The notes beneath the pieces were generated by a model, which saw nothing but the letters and a program-made list of their open reading frames with translations, ran no database searches and was not told where the DNA came from. Of a DNA stretch of 64,000 nt, positions 18,682 to 27,373 are shown one piece after another. A program made the position numbers and the translations under genes. Position 1 is the stretch's first letter, and each line of letters starts with the position of its first letter. Where the stretch lies: assembly GCF_030686865.1 (NCBI RefSeq), contig NZ_JAQYUS010000005.1:1-64000 (forward strand), given 5' to 3'. Origin of the DNA: Kaistella sp. SH40-3. GTDB taxonomy: Bacteria > Bacteroidota > Bacteroidia > Flavobacteriales > Weeksellaceae.

Positions 18682-18930
18682 ATGGAAGATTCTAACAACA
18701 GCAAGCCCATTATTTATTGGTGTAATGGCGTAAATTGTAGGAAGAAAAAGGGGAAACTTTTAGATTTCTATGTAAAGAAATATAATCTGAAAAATATAAT
18801 CGAAATTGAAAAAATGGATTGTAATAATAGATGCCAACAAGCTCCCGTTCTTCATCTTCATCCCGAAGATATATGGTTTTCGGAGAAAGATTTGGGAACA
18901 ATCATCAAAAGGAATATTTTAAATAAATAA
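18682..18930 (+). CDS. Small thioredoxin-like [2Fe-2S] ferredoxin-type protein
   Basis: 82 residues. Cysteines occur as WCNGVNC near the N-terminus and DCNNRC near residue 50 (followed by QQAP), matching the Cx(n)C..CxxxC layout of thioredoxin-like [2Fe-2S] ferredoxins. No signal peptide, so cytoplasmic. It stands alone between the copper and arsenic modules. Function not established from sequence. Confidence 0.6.
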   Translation: MEDSNNSKPIIYWCNGVNCRKKKGKLLDFYVKKYNLKNIIEIEKMDCNNRCQQAPVLHLHPEDIWFSEKDLGTIIKRNILNK

Positions 18931-19163
18931 AATTTTCTCGTCTTTTTTTCCAAGAGACTTAATGTATCGTAAGAAGATTTTAGTTCCTGAAGGTGATGCT
19001 GAACAATTGTCGTCTGTGAATGGTAATACTTTGATATTGTGGACTCCAGTTGTATAATTAATTCATTCATTATAGATTGGCCTTTAATAGCGGTTTATTC
19101 TTTTTCTGAAATAGAAAATTTATCTACTAATGATTTTGATACAATTCTCTAAACCCTGCAGAC

Positions 19164-20210
19164 CTAAATATTATTTTTTGTGAAATATTTTTGCCGCAAC
19201 CAGAATGAAACCCGAACCAATAAAATTAATGCAGGAACTTCAACTAAAGGACCAATTACGCCTGCAAACGCTTGTCCGGAATTTAATCCGAAAACTGCAA
19301 TCGCTACAGCAATCGCTAACTCAAAATTATTCCCTGCTGCTGTAAATGCTACCGCTGTCGTTTTATCATATTCTGCTCCTGAGGCTTTGGTAAAGAAAAA
19401 TCCAATGATAAACATTAAGGTAAAATATATTAATAATGGAATTGCAATAATCACAACGTCCATTGGTATTTCCACAATCAATTCTCCTTTTAGCGAGAAC
19501 ATTACTACAATGGTAAATAAAAGCGAAATTAAAGTTATTGGCGAAATTGTCGGAATGAATTTGTTGGTGTACCAATCTTCTCCTTTAAATTTTACCAATA
19601 TTAGTCTACTTAAAATTCCCATTACAAACGGAATACCTAAATAAATGGCGACACTTTCTGCAATAGTTCCGATTGAAATATCCACAATTGCACCATCAAA
19701 ACCGAAATATGGCGGTAGAACTGTTATAAAAATCCAGGCATAAAAACTATAGGCAAAAACTTGAAAAATACTATTTAAAGCGACTAAACCTGCTCCATAT
19801 TCACTACTTCCCTCCGCAAGGTCGTTCCAAACTAGGACCATTGCTATGCAACGAGCCAGACCAATTAAAATAAGACCAACCATATATTCGGGATGATCTC
19901 GCAAAAATGTAATTGCTAAAACAAACATTAAAACGGGACCAATTATCCAATTAAGAATGAGCGAAATAGAAAGGATTTTTGTGTTTCTGAAAACCTTTGG
20001 CAATAATGAATAATTGACTTTTGCCAATGGTGGATACATCATCAAAATCAAACCGATTGCAATCGGAATATTTGTAGTTCCGCTACTAAATGAATTGATG
20101 ATGTTTGGAAATGTTGGAATAAAATATCCAAGTCCAACTCCTATTGCCATTGCGACAAATATCCAAAGCGTTAGATTTCTATTTAGAAAACTTAATTTTT
20201 TTGAAGCCAT
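19164..20210 (-). CDS. acr3: Arsenite efflux transporter, ACR3 family
   Basis: 348 residues with about ten TM helices. The ACR3 signature is visible in [20 protein letters not shown], holding the Cys needed for As(III) transport in characterised members. It exports arsenite produced by the arsenate reductase encoded just upstream (3 bp gap). Final gene of the arsR-DUF6428-arsC-acr3 operon. Confidence 0.93.
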   Translation of the reverse strand: MASKKLSFLNRNLTLWIFVAMAIGVGLGYFIPTFPNIINSFSSGTTNIPIAIGLILMMYPPLAKVNYSLLPKVFRNTKILSISLILNWIIGPVLMFVLAITFLRDHPEYMVGLILIGLARCIAMVLVWNDLAEGSSEYGAGLVALNSIFQVFAYSFYAWIFITVLPPYFGFDGAIVDISIGTIAESVAIYLGIPFVMGILSRLILVKFKGEDWYTNKFIPTISPITLISLLFTIVVMFSLKGELIVEIPMDVVIIAIPLLIYFTLMFIIGFFFTKASGAEYDKTTAVAFTAAGNNFELAIAVAIAVFGLNSGQAFAGVIGPLVEVPALILLVRVSFWLRQKYFTKNNI

Positions 20211-20213
20211 TTT

Positions 20214-20846
20214 TTATGAATTTATTTGAGAGAAAACGTAAAACATTTCAGTTGCTATTTGCAGACTTCTTTCACTGTACTTTTCTGCTTGTTGTGGCGT
20301 ATCGTCAAATGCTTTTGGGTCTTGAAAAGTGATAGGAATTCGTTTTTCTGCGCCAAACACAATTGGGCAGGCTTCATTTGCAGAATCACAAGTAAGAACT
20401 GCACAAAAACCAGATTTTGGGTTAAAATCATCATTCAACTTCTTTGAAAATCCAATTATTGGATGCTCGTTATCTGCATATTTAATGGAATAAACAGGAT
20501 TATCATTTTTAGAAATTGTGTTTATCTGAAAACCTGAATTTTGCAAAGTTTCTGCAACCATTGGAAAAAGTGCGGTTGCTTCTGTTCCGCCTGAATAACA
20601 AAATACATTTTTAATATTGAAGTAAAATGCCATTGTTTGCGCCCAAACTTGTGATAAATGGCTTCTTCGTGAATTGTGAGTGCAGATAAAGTTGATACGA
20701 ATTTCTTGATTTTTTGAAACCTCTGCCTGAATAAAATCAGTTAGCGATTGTAAAATTGCTTTACGTTCGCTTGAAATTGTTTGAGGATTTAATTCTTTGA
20801 TTAAATTTTCTATTTCTAAAAATAGAATTCGCTTTGTTGTCATCAT
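20214..20846 (-). CDS. arsC: Arsenate reductase (low-MW tyrosine phosphatase fold)
   Basis: 210 residues starting at the ATG pair 20846/20843; extension further upstream would need a TTG overlapping the previous gene. Residues about 54-62 carry the P-loop ICTHNSRRS (C-x5-R), and LTCDSANEAC supplies the two redox cysteines spaced as in thioredoxin-coupled ArsC. An extra N-terminal helix of about 45 residues precedes the phosphatase fold. It reduces As(V) to As(III) for export by ACR3. Confidence 0.88.
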   Translation of the reverse strand: MMTTKRILFLEIENLIKELNPQTISSERKAILQSLTDFIQAEVSKNQEIRINFICTHNSRRSHLSQVWAQTMAFYFNIKNVFCYSGGTEATALFPMVAETLQNSGFQINTISKNDNPVYSIKYADNEHPIIGFSKKLNDDFNPKSGFCAVLTCDSANEACPIVFGAEKRIPITFQDPKAFDDTPQQAEKYSERSLQIATEMFYVFSQINS

Positions 20847-20860
20847 TTTTTTGATTTTTT

Positions 20861-21328
20861 TTAGCAACAACCGCTTCCGGGTTCACAAGAAGTTGCAGTT
20901 TGAATTTCAGATAAAATGTTTTTAGCTTTTTCAGCGGGAATGCCACATTGGTCTTTAGCCAAACAATCAGTTTGTTTATTTGTCAATAAGAAATGTTGCC
21001 CGTCAAAATCAAGTCCGAATTTTCCAATCGTATCTGCTTGATATTCTACTTCGATTTCTAAATCTGCTATTTTCAAAACTTTTTCCGAAAGTTCAATGAT
21101 CTTCAACAACTTTTCTGGATGCAATCTGTGGTCGTAATCATTTGCATTCCATAGTTGGAAGTTTACGACTTCTTCTTTTCTTTCAGTTCCACCACAATCC
21201 ATAAAATGTTTTATGATTTTACCGACTTCTGTAACGTGAAAGTGATTTGGTACTAATTCTCCGTTTGGTAATTGAAAACCTATACGTTCGAGTTCTTTTA
21301 ATACTGATTTTACTTGTGATAATTTCAT
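20861..21328 (-). CDS. DUF6428 family protein
   Basis: 155 residues, cytoplasmic, no signal peptide. The C-terminus is Cys-rich (TDCLAKDQCG.. TSCEPGSGCC). It fits the DUF6428 family, which I associate with Bacteroidota ars operons; biochemical role unknown. A second copy of the arsR operator sequence lies 11-34 bp before its ATG. Cysteine clusters suggest arsenite binding or transfer to ACR3, as inference. Confidence 0.7.
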   Translation of the reverse strand: MKLSQVKSVLKELERIGFQLPNGELVPNHFHVTEVGKIIKHFMDCGGTERKEEVVNFQLWNANDYDHRLHPEKLLKIIELSEKVLKIADLEIEVEYQADTIGKFGLDFDGQHFLLTNKQTDCLAKDQCGIPAEKAKNILSEIQTATSCEPGSGCC

Positions 21329-21338
21329 AACTTTATTT

Positions 21339-21362
21339 GTTTATTGCGATTATACGATTAAT
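21339..21362 (-). promoter_or_regulatory. Second ArsR operator-like site, before DUF6428
   Basis: On the minus strand this reads ATTAATCGTA-TAATC-GCAATAAAC, nearly identical to the site before arsR (21718-21741). The core is a partly palindromic ATCGTATAATCGCAAT type box as expected for ArsR. It lies 10 bp before the ATG at 21328. Confidence 0.65.
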
Positions 21363-21376
21363 TCGTTCAAATTTTT

Positions 21377-21709
21377 TTAACAGCAATCTTGGTTTTCGAT
21401 TAAGTCTTGGTTTAGAAATTCAGTGATTACAGTTTTCATTGCTAACCAATTTTCATTATTAATACAGTAGCAAACACTTGTTCCTTCCACGGTTCCTTTG
21501 ATCAAACCTAAAATTTTTAGTTCTTTTAAATGTTGCGAAATTGTTGGTTGGGCCAATCCAATTTCGTTTACCAGATCTCCGCAAATGCAAGAATTAATTT
21601 TAAACAAATGTTGTAAAATCGCTACTCTTGCAGGATGTCCGAATACTTTCGCAAATAATGCAATTTTATTTTGCTCTTCCGTAAATTTTTCTGTTTTTGA
21701 ACTTCCCAT
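21377..21709 (-). CDS. arsR: ArsR family arsenic-responsive repressor
   Basis: 110-residue winged-helix repressor. Cys41-x-Cys43 in SCICGDLV lies at the start of the recognition region, the As(III) site of ArsR proteins (compare ELCVCDL), and the helix IGLAQPTISQHLKELK is the DNA-reading helix. The protein also ends in Cys-Cys. Release from the operator on arsenite binding would induce the operon. Autoregulation is supported by the matching operator directly before the gene. Confidence 0.92.
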   Translation of the reverse strand: MGSSKTEKFTEEQNKIALFAKVFGHPARVAILQHLFKINSCICGDLVNEIGLAQPTISQHLKELKILGLIKGTVEGTSVCYCINNENWLAMKTVITEFLNQDLIENQDCC

Positions 21710-21717
21710 TATGTTTT

Positions 21718-21741
21718 GTTTATTGCAATATTACGATTAAT
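21718..21741 (-). promoter_or_regulatory. ArsR operator before arsR
   Basis: Minus-strand ATTAATCGTAATATTGCAATAAAC in two parts: ATTAATCGTA and GCAATAAAC flank a short centre. It repeats at 21339-21362 with only a few changes. It lies 8 bp before the ATG at 21709, a position suited to repressor blockage of transcription. Confidence 0.65.
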
Positions 21742-21803
21742 ATCAATAGTCTGAAAACTAAAATTAGAGGTATATTTTTTATACTTCAAATAAATGTAGT
21801 TTT

Positions 21804-22190
21804 TTAAAATTTTTCTCCAATACTTTCACCGATTTTTATGGTCGTTTCAAGACCTTTCGAGGTATTAACTAATAAATCATGATCAATTTTAATTTTGTTT
21901 TTCTCAAATAACAGGACAACTGTCGAACCTCCAAATTTAAAATAACCTTTTTCTTCCCCTTTTTTTACATTCGTACCTTGATAAGTTTGAATCATACTTC
22001 CAACCATTGTTGCCCCAACTTCGATCATGACAACATTGCCGAAAACCGGATTTTTTATAACGCAGTACTCGCGCTTATTCAGCCAGAAGATTTCTGCTTT
22101 TTCACGCAGAGCCAAAGGACTTACCGAGTAGTAATTACCGTCAATTTTAATATTTGAACTTGCCGTGATTCCACTTACCGGAAAATGTGT
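21804..22190 (-). pseudogene. psd: Phosphatidylserine decarboxylase, C-terminal fragment
   Basis: An open stretch of about 125 codons reads HFPVSG, YYSVSPLAL, REYCVI, VMIEVGATMVGSM, KKGEEKGYFKFGGST, matching the C-terminal half of phosphatidylserine decarboxylase including the GGST self-cleavage site. The N-terminal half (about 160 residues) is missing: homology stops at HFPVSG and an in-frame TGA lies at 22194-22196. No ATG precedes the fragment. It is a remnant without the membrane-associated start of the enzyme. Confidence 0.8.
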
Positions 22191-22387
22191 TGGTCAGAAT
22201 CCGAATGCGATTTCTCACTATCATAATGATTTTTCACAAAACCTAAAAATGAAAGAGAGTGTTCTGTCTTATTCGTACTATGCTTTACAAAATGCTGTAT
22301 CAAGTTTGGAAATTTCAACATTTCACCCAATTCTGTATTGGCACACACAAAAATAAGTAGAAATGATATCGAAATTATTTTCTTCAA
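22175..22387 (-). pseudogene. Truncated small secreted protein
   Basis: 70 codons: signal peptide (MKKIISISFLLIFVCANT) then LGEMLKFPNLIQHFVKH, LSFLGFVKNHY and a Ser/Asp/His-rich tail HSDSDQH. I recall Bacteroidota small proteins of this form that end with D-x-x-LPFK after the acidic-His stretch; here the frame runs instead into the psd fragment and stops after HIFR. The join occurs within CACATTTTCCGG, which both genes share. Intact start, lost end; possible residual expression. Confidence 0.5.
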
Positions 22388-22523
22388 GATTGTAAAAGAA
22401 CAGATTTAATTATAGAAGATGAAATAATATCAGGTAATTTTTTAGAATTTATTGAAAGATTTACTCTTTTTCGGATTGTCGAAAAATCAAGAATAATATA
22501 ATTTCCGGTAGCAATTTTTTATT

Positions 22524-22531
22524 TAACTTTG
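22524..22531 (+). promoter_or_regulatory. -7 element directly before a GTG start
   Basis: TAACTTTG matches TAnnTTTG and ends 5 bp before the GTG at 22537, so the transcript would begin at or within a base or two of the start codon (leaderless). No clear -33 TTTG is visible. Confidence 0.5.
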
Positions 22532-22536
22532 CAAAG

Positions 22537-22863
22537 GTGAAGATTTTCAATTATATATTAACAATTTATTTAGCCGTGCTATTTTGTATGCCTTGTTCGG
22601 ATAATGAACAAAGCACTTTTGAGGTGGTTACTACTAAAATTGAAAAAGTACAGAACGAACATTCACAAAAACATAAAGACGATTTTTGTTCGTCTTTTTG
22701 TATGTGCAGTTGCTGTGGTAGGAATGTTGTAGTATATCAACAAATTCCTGCAAACTTTATTGGTCATTTTTCAAACGAATTCTATTCATCAGAATTTTTT
22801 CATATTCCAAACCCATACTCCAACTATTTCGGCAGTATTTGGCAACCGCCTCAATTAGGTTAG
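22537..22863 (+). CDS. DUF6660-like small secreted protein
   Basis: 108 residues, GTG start; there is no other start before the hydrophobic signal segment (ILTIYLAVLFCMPC). A Cys-rich block CSSFCMCSCCGRN lies near 50 and the C-terminus ends IWQPPQLG, as in the paralogue at 2342. It heads the Zn/Cd-type RND operon, 89 bp before the permease gene. Likely a periplasmic metal-binding accessory protein. Confidence 0.7.
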   Translation: MKIFNYILTIYLAVLFCMPCSDNEQSTFEVVTTKIEKVQNEHSQKHKDDFCSSFCMCSCCGRNVVVYQQIPANFIGHFSNEFYSSEFFHIPNPYSNYFGSIWQPPQLG

Positions 22864-22952
22864 TATTATTAAATAAAATTTACGGTTTTGCTTTTCTGCG
22901 AACGCGTACTTTTTATTATCTAAATTTTACTTTAATCTAATTTTCTTTATCA

Positions 22953-25900
22953 ATGCTAAATAAAATCATTGAATTCTCCATCAATAATAAATTGGTGATC
23001 GGAATTTTCACTATTGCGCTCATTATTTGGGGCGTCATGTCCCTTCGAACCCTTCCTATAGATGCCGTACCAGATATTACAAATAATCAGGTACAGGTAA
23101 TAACATTAAGTCCATCACTGGCAACACAGGAAATAGAACAGTTTATTTCTTATCCTATAGAACAGACAATGTCTACTATTCCTGAAATTCAGGAAGTGCG
23201 ATCTATTTCCCGCTTTGGTTTATCTGTTGTAACCATTATTTTTCATGATGACATAGATATTTACTGGGCACGCCAGCAAGTCTCTGAACGGCTTCCTGAA
23301 GCAAAAAGTTCCATTCCTGCAGGACTTGGTAATCCTGAAATGGCACCGGTTTCTACTGGTTTAGGTGAAATTTACCAATATACGGTTCATGCTAAACCCG
23401 GCTTTGAGGATAAATACGATGCTACAAAACTGCGAACCATACAAGACTGGATTATTCGAAAACAATTATTGGGTACGCCTGGAATTGCGGAAGTAAATAG
23501 TTTCGGAGGTTTTTTGAAACAGTATGAAATTGCACTAAATATTAATCAATTACGGAGTTACAATTTATCTATTTCGGATGTTTTCACAGCATTGGAAAAA
23601 AATAATCAGAATACCGGTGGTTCATATATTGATAAAAAACCCAATGCCTATTTTATCAGAAGCCAGGGCTTGATCACAAGTCTTGGAGATATTGAAAGGA
23701 TTGTAGTTAAAAATTCGGAGAGTGGTCTGCCTATTACCATCAGAGATGTTGCAAAAGTTCAGTTTGGGACTGCTACCCGATACGGTGCACTTACCAGAAA
23801 TGACAAAGAAGCGGTCGGCGGAATTGTAATGCTATTAAAAGATAATAATGCTTCTGAAGTAGTTGGACGAGTAAAAGATAAAATAGACCAAATACGGAAA
23901 ACTTTACCTGACGGAGTAGAGATAGAACCCTTTCTGGACAGAAGTGAATTTGTAGACAGAGCCATGAGTACTGTGCAAAAAAACTTAATAGAAGGGGCGT
24001 TAATTGTAATATTGGTTTTAGTTCTTTTTCTCGGGAATATTCGTTCAGGCTTAATTGTGGCTTCGGTTATACCTTTAGCAATGCTATTTGCCGTAGCATT
24101 GATGAAAGTTTTTGGCGTATCTGGAAACTTGATGAGTCTTGGGGCGATCGATTTTGGACTTATTGTGGATGGTGCTGTAATTATCGTGGAAGCAACCATG
24201 CACCACATGAGGAAGTTGAAAACAGGAAAAATTTCGCAGGCAGAAATGGATATTCAGGTTTCCGGTTCTGCAAAAAAAATGATGAACTCCGCTGCGTTTG
24301 GTCAACTTATTATTTTAATTGTCTATTTACCAATATTGGCTTTGGTAGGAATTGAAGGCAAAATGTTTCGCCCGATGGCACAAACGGTTTCTTTTGCAAT
24401 ATTTGGAGCATTAATTCTTTCGCTTACTTATGTACCGATGATCAGTTCACTTCTATTGAGTAAAAATATTAGTCATAAAAAGAACTTTTCTGATAAAATG
24501 ATGGAAAAATTTCAGCGCGTTTATGATCCGTTGATTAATGGTGCACTGCGATTTAAAAAAACTGTCTTGATTGTTGCAATTGCGCTTCTCGGATTGTCAG
24601 CAGTTATCTTCAGTTCTCTTGGAGGTGAATTTCTACCAACGCTGGAGGAAGGAGATTTTGCTGTAGAAACAAGATTATTGGTAGGAAGTTCGCTGGAGCA
24701 GACCGTTGAAAAAATAGAGCAGGCATCAAGTTTATTAATGAAAACTTATCCGGAAGTGAAGGAAGTTGTGGGCAAGATTGGAGCATCCGAGATTCCTACA
24801 GATCCAATGCCGATAGAAGCCACAGATATAACGATATTATTAAAACCTAAAAAAGACTGGACGAGTGCAGATACCCGGGAAGAATTAGCGGAGAAAATGC
24901 AGAAAACTTTAGAACAGGTTCCGGGAGTTACGTTCGGTTTTTCGCAACCTATACAATTACGGACCAACGAATTAATTTCTGGTGTACGACAGGATGTAGG
25001 TATCAAAATTTTTGGCGATGATTTAGAAACGCTTTCAGATTTAGCGAAGAAAATAGGTGGATTAATTCCCTCAATAGATGGTGCAGAAGATTTATATATA
25101 GAACAGGTGAGTGGTCTACCGCAAATTTCAATCAAATTGAACCGGGATAATATCGCGCGATATGGGTTAAATGTTGAAGAAATAAATAACGCTATTAACA
25201 CTGCATTTGCTGGTGGTGTTGCCGGAACGGTATTCGAAGGAGAAAAACGTTTTGATCTGGTAGTTCGGTTAGAACAAGGAGAACGCCAAAGTATTGAAGA
25301 TGTAAAAAGGCTCTTTGTTACTGCCAGTAATGGAAACCAGGTTCCGTTGGAGCAGGTTGCAGAAGTAAGTTATCAATTGGCACCTAACCAAATACAGCGT
25401 GAAGATGCCAAAAGAAGAATTATTGTTGGCTTTAATGTTCGGGGTAGAGATATTGCCTCTGTAGTAAAAGACGTTCAGGCAAAAATTGACGAAAAAGTAA
25501 AAATGCCGACAGGCTATTTTATAACTTATGGTGGCCAATTTAAAAATTTGGAAGAAGCCAACAAAAGACTGTCTATAGCCGTGCCGATTGCATTGGGATT
25601 AATTCTTTTGCTGCTATATTTTGCGTTTGGTTCCTTAAAATACTCACTACTAATTTTCACCGCAATCCCGATGTCTGCCATAGGTGGAATATTTGCCCTT
25701 TGGTTAAGAGGTTTACCTTTTAGTATTTCGGCTGGTGTAGGCTTTATTGCTCTGTTCGGTGTGGCTGTTTTAAATGGAATCGTATTAATAACAGAGTTTA
25801 ATCAACTTAAAAAACAAGGAATGAAAGATATTAAGCAAAGAATTCTCGCAGGTACTGCTATAAGATTAAGACCGGTTTTAATGACTGCTACCGTTGCATC

Positions 25901-27350
25901 ATTAGGATTTTTACCTATGGCATTGGCAACCGGAGCAGGAGGAGAAGTACAAAAACCATTAGCAACAGTTGTTATAGGTGGTTTGTTCACCGCAACATTT
26001 CTTACACTTGTACTTTTGCCGGTACTTTACTCTTATGTGGAGAATATAAAACCTTCCCGACGTAAGTTGAAAAAGACAAAAATTGCAGGATCAGCAACGA
26101 TTATTATTTTGTTTTTACTTTCAGGTTTTAATAATGGAGTTAAAGGTCAGATTACGACAAATCCATCTTCCTCTGTAGGGACCATAGATTTGAATTCGGC
26201 AATTTCTGCTTCCCTGAATTCCAATCCAAACACAAGGGTTGCAAAATTAGGAGAGGAATACCAGTCTGCATTAAAAGGTTCTGTGAGAGATTACGGAAAA
26301 ACAAATATCAATCTCACTTTTGGACAATATAATAGTCTTATTGCTTATGATAACAATATTACCATAAGCCAAAATATTCCGAATCCGGTTTATTTGAAAA
26401 GACTGACAGAACTTGCAGATGCCAATATAAACGCATCCAAAATGCAGGCAGGAATTTATAAAAATCAGATAACCTATCAGGTAAAAAGTATTTATTATAG
26501 TTTACTCTACAGAAAAGAGCAAAGAACATTAAATGAGGAATTAATCGCCCTTTATGAAAAAATACTTCGTGCCGCAGATATAAGATTTCAGACAGGTGAA
26601 ACAAATATTTTAGAAAAATACAATGCCAATACCAGATTGCAGGAAGCGATTTCTCAAAAATTGCAGACGGAAGAATATATAAAAATTCATCTGGAGCAAT
26701 TGAAAAGGTATACCGGAAATCAAACCATCGAAGATATTATGGAAACAACGCTTATCGAAAAGTTTTTAGATGTATCACCACAGAGCGCAATTTTTAATAA
26801 TAATCCAGACTTGCTTGCTTTGAAAAGCCAGATAGAAGTCGCTAAAGAAGAAATCAGAGTTGAAAAAAGCAGGTTACTTCCCGATTTTAGCGTCGGTTAT
26901 TTTAACCAATCGTTGGTAGGTAATTTCGAGAAAAATGGAGTTTCGAAGTTTTACGGAGTAGGAAAAAGATTTCAGGGTGTAGAATTGGGAATTAGCATAC
27001 CCATTTTTGCAAAAGCGCAAAAAGCAAAAATCAAAGCCGCAGAAATTAACCAGCAAATACAGGAAGCAAAAGTAGATGCATTTTCTTTCAGTCTTTCTCA
27101 ACGGGGTTCTACACTGCTTTCGGACCTAAAACGGTTGCAAATCCAGATCAATTTTTATAGGGAAACAGCATTGCCACAGGCAAAGTTGCTTATTACAAAA
27201 TCACAGCGTGCCTTTGAGGTTGGAGAAATGGATTATTACCAGGTTAGTCAATCCATAAACAACGCCGTGGAAGTCCAAAAACAATACATCGAAAGTTTAA
27301 ATCAATATAATCAAACAGCCATCGAACTGGAATTAATTTCTGGTTTATAA
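22953..27350 (+). CDS. czcA: CzcA-type RND permease fused to a TolC domain
   Basis: 1,465 residues. Residues 1 to about 1045 are a complete heavy-metal RND permease with the CzcA relay signature GAIDFGLIVDG (Asp400, Asp406) and Glu413, pointing to divalent cations (Zn, Co, Cd). After the last TM (VLLPVLYSYVENI) a basic linker and a further hydrophobic helix (ATIIILFLLSGF) lead into a TolC/OEP domain (about 1090-1465; LNSAISASLNSNPNTRVAK, two helical repeats). Pump and outer-membrane channel are thus one polypeptide, whose TolC part must cross the inner membrane via the internal helix. The adaptor is encoded next. Confidence 0.93.
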   Translation: MLNKIIEFSINNKLVIGIFTIALIIWGVMSLRTLPIDAVPDITNNQVQVITLSPSLATQEIEQFISYPIEQTMSTIPEIQEVRSISRFGLSVVTIIFHDDIDIYWARQQVSERLPEAKSSIPAGLGNPEMAPVSTGLGEIYQYTVHAKPGFEDKYDATKLRTIQDWIIRKQLLGTPGIAEVNSFGGFLKQYEIALNINQLRSYNLSISDVFTALEKNNQNTGGSYIDKKPNAYFIRSQGLITSLGDIERIVVKNSESGLPITIRDVAKVQFGTATRYGALTRNDKEAVGGIVMLLKDNNASEVVGRVKDKIDQIRKTLPDGVEIEPFLDRSEFVDRAMSTVQKNLIEGALIVILVLVLFLGNIRSGLIVASVIPLAMLFAVALMKVFGVSGNLMSLGAIDFGLIVDGAVIIVEATMHHMRKLKTGKISQAEMDIQVSGSAKKMMNSAAFGQLIILIVYLPILALVGIEGKMFRPMAQTVSFAIFGALILSLTYVPMISSLLLSKNISHKKNFSDKMMEKFQRVYDPLINGALRFKKTVLIVAIALLGLSAVIFSSLGGEFLPTLEEGDFAVETRLLVGSSLEQTVEKIEQASSLLMKTYPEVKEVVGKIGASEIPTDPMPIEATDITILLKPKKDWTSADTREELAEKMQKTLEQVPGVTFGFSQPIQLRTNELISGVRQDVGIKIFGDDLETLSDLAKKIGGLIPSIDGAEDLYIEQVSGLPQISIKLNRDNIARYGLNVEEINNAINTAFAGGVAGTVFEGEKRFDLVVRLEQGERQSIEDVKRLFVTASNGNQVPLEQVAEVSYQLAPNQIQREDAKRRIIVGFNVRGRDIASVVKDVQAKIDEKVKMPTGYFITYGGQFKNLEEANKRLSIAVPIALGLILLLLYFAFGSLKYSLLIFTAIPMSAIGGIFALWLRGLPFSISAGVGFIALFGVAVLNGIVLITEFNQLKKQGMKDIKQRILAGTAIRLRPVLMTATVASLGFLPMALATGAGGEVQKPLATVVIGGLFTATFLTLVLLPVLYSYVENIKPSRRKLKKTKIAGSATIIILFLLSGFNNGVKGQITTNPSSSVGTIDLNSAISASLNSNPNTRVAKLGEEYQSALKGSVRDYGKTNINLTFGQYNSLIAYDNNITISQNIPNPVYLKRLTELADANINASKMQAGIYKNQITYQVKSIYYSLLYRKEQRTLNEELIALYEKILRAADIRFQTGETNILEKYNANTRLQEAISQKLQTEEYIKIHLEQLKRYTGNQTIEDIMETTLIEKFLDVSPQSAIFNNNPDLLALKSQIEVAKEEIRVEKSRLLPDFSVGYFNQSLVGNFEKNGVSKFYGVGKRFQGVELGISIPIFAKAQKAKIKAAEINQQIQEAKVDAFSFSLSQRGSTLLSDLKRLQIQINFYRETALPQAKLLITKSQRAFEVGEMDYYQVSQSINNAVEVQKQYIESLNQYNQTAIELELISGL

Positions 27351-27373
27351 TAAATAATTAAAGTTCCAAAATC

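Noticed and set aside
18858..19070. 70-codon minus-strand frame after the ferredoxin-like gene
   Set aside because: Overlaps the end of that gene on the other strand, and I see no ribosome site or recognisable motif.
19180..19644. 154-codon plus-strand frame across acr3
   Set aside because: Lies wholly antisense to a clear ACR3 gene and reads as low-complexity Asn/Thr/Ile, typical of a shadow.
23759..24208. 149-codon minus-strand frame within czcA
   Set aside because: Antisense to conserved TM segments of the permease, with no independent signal.
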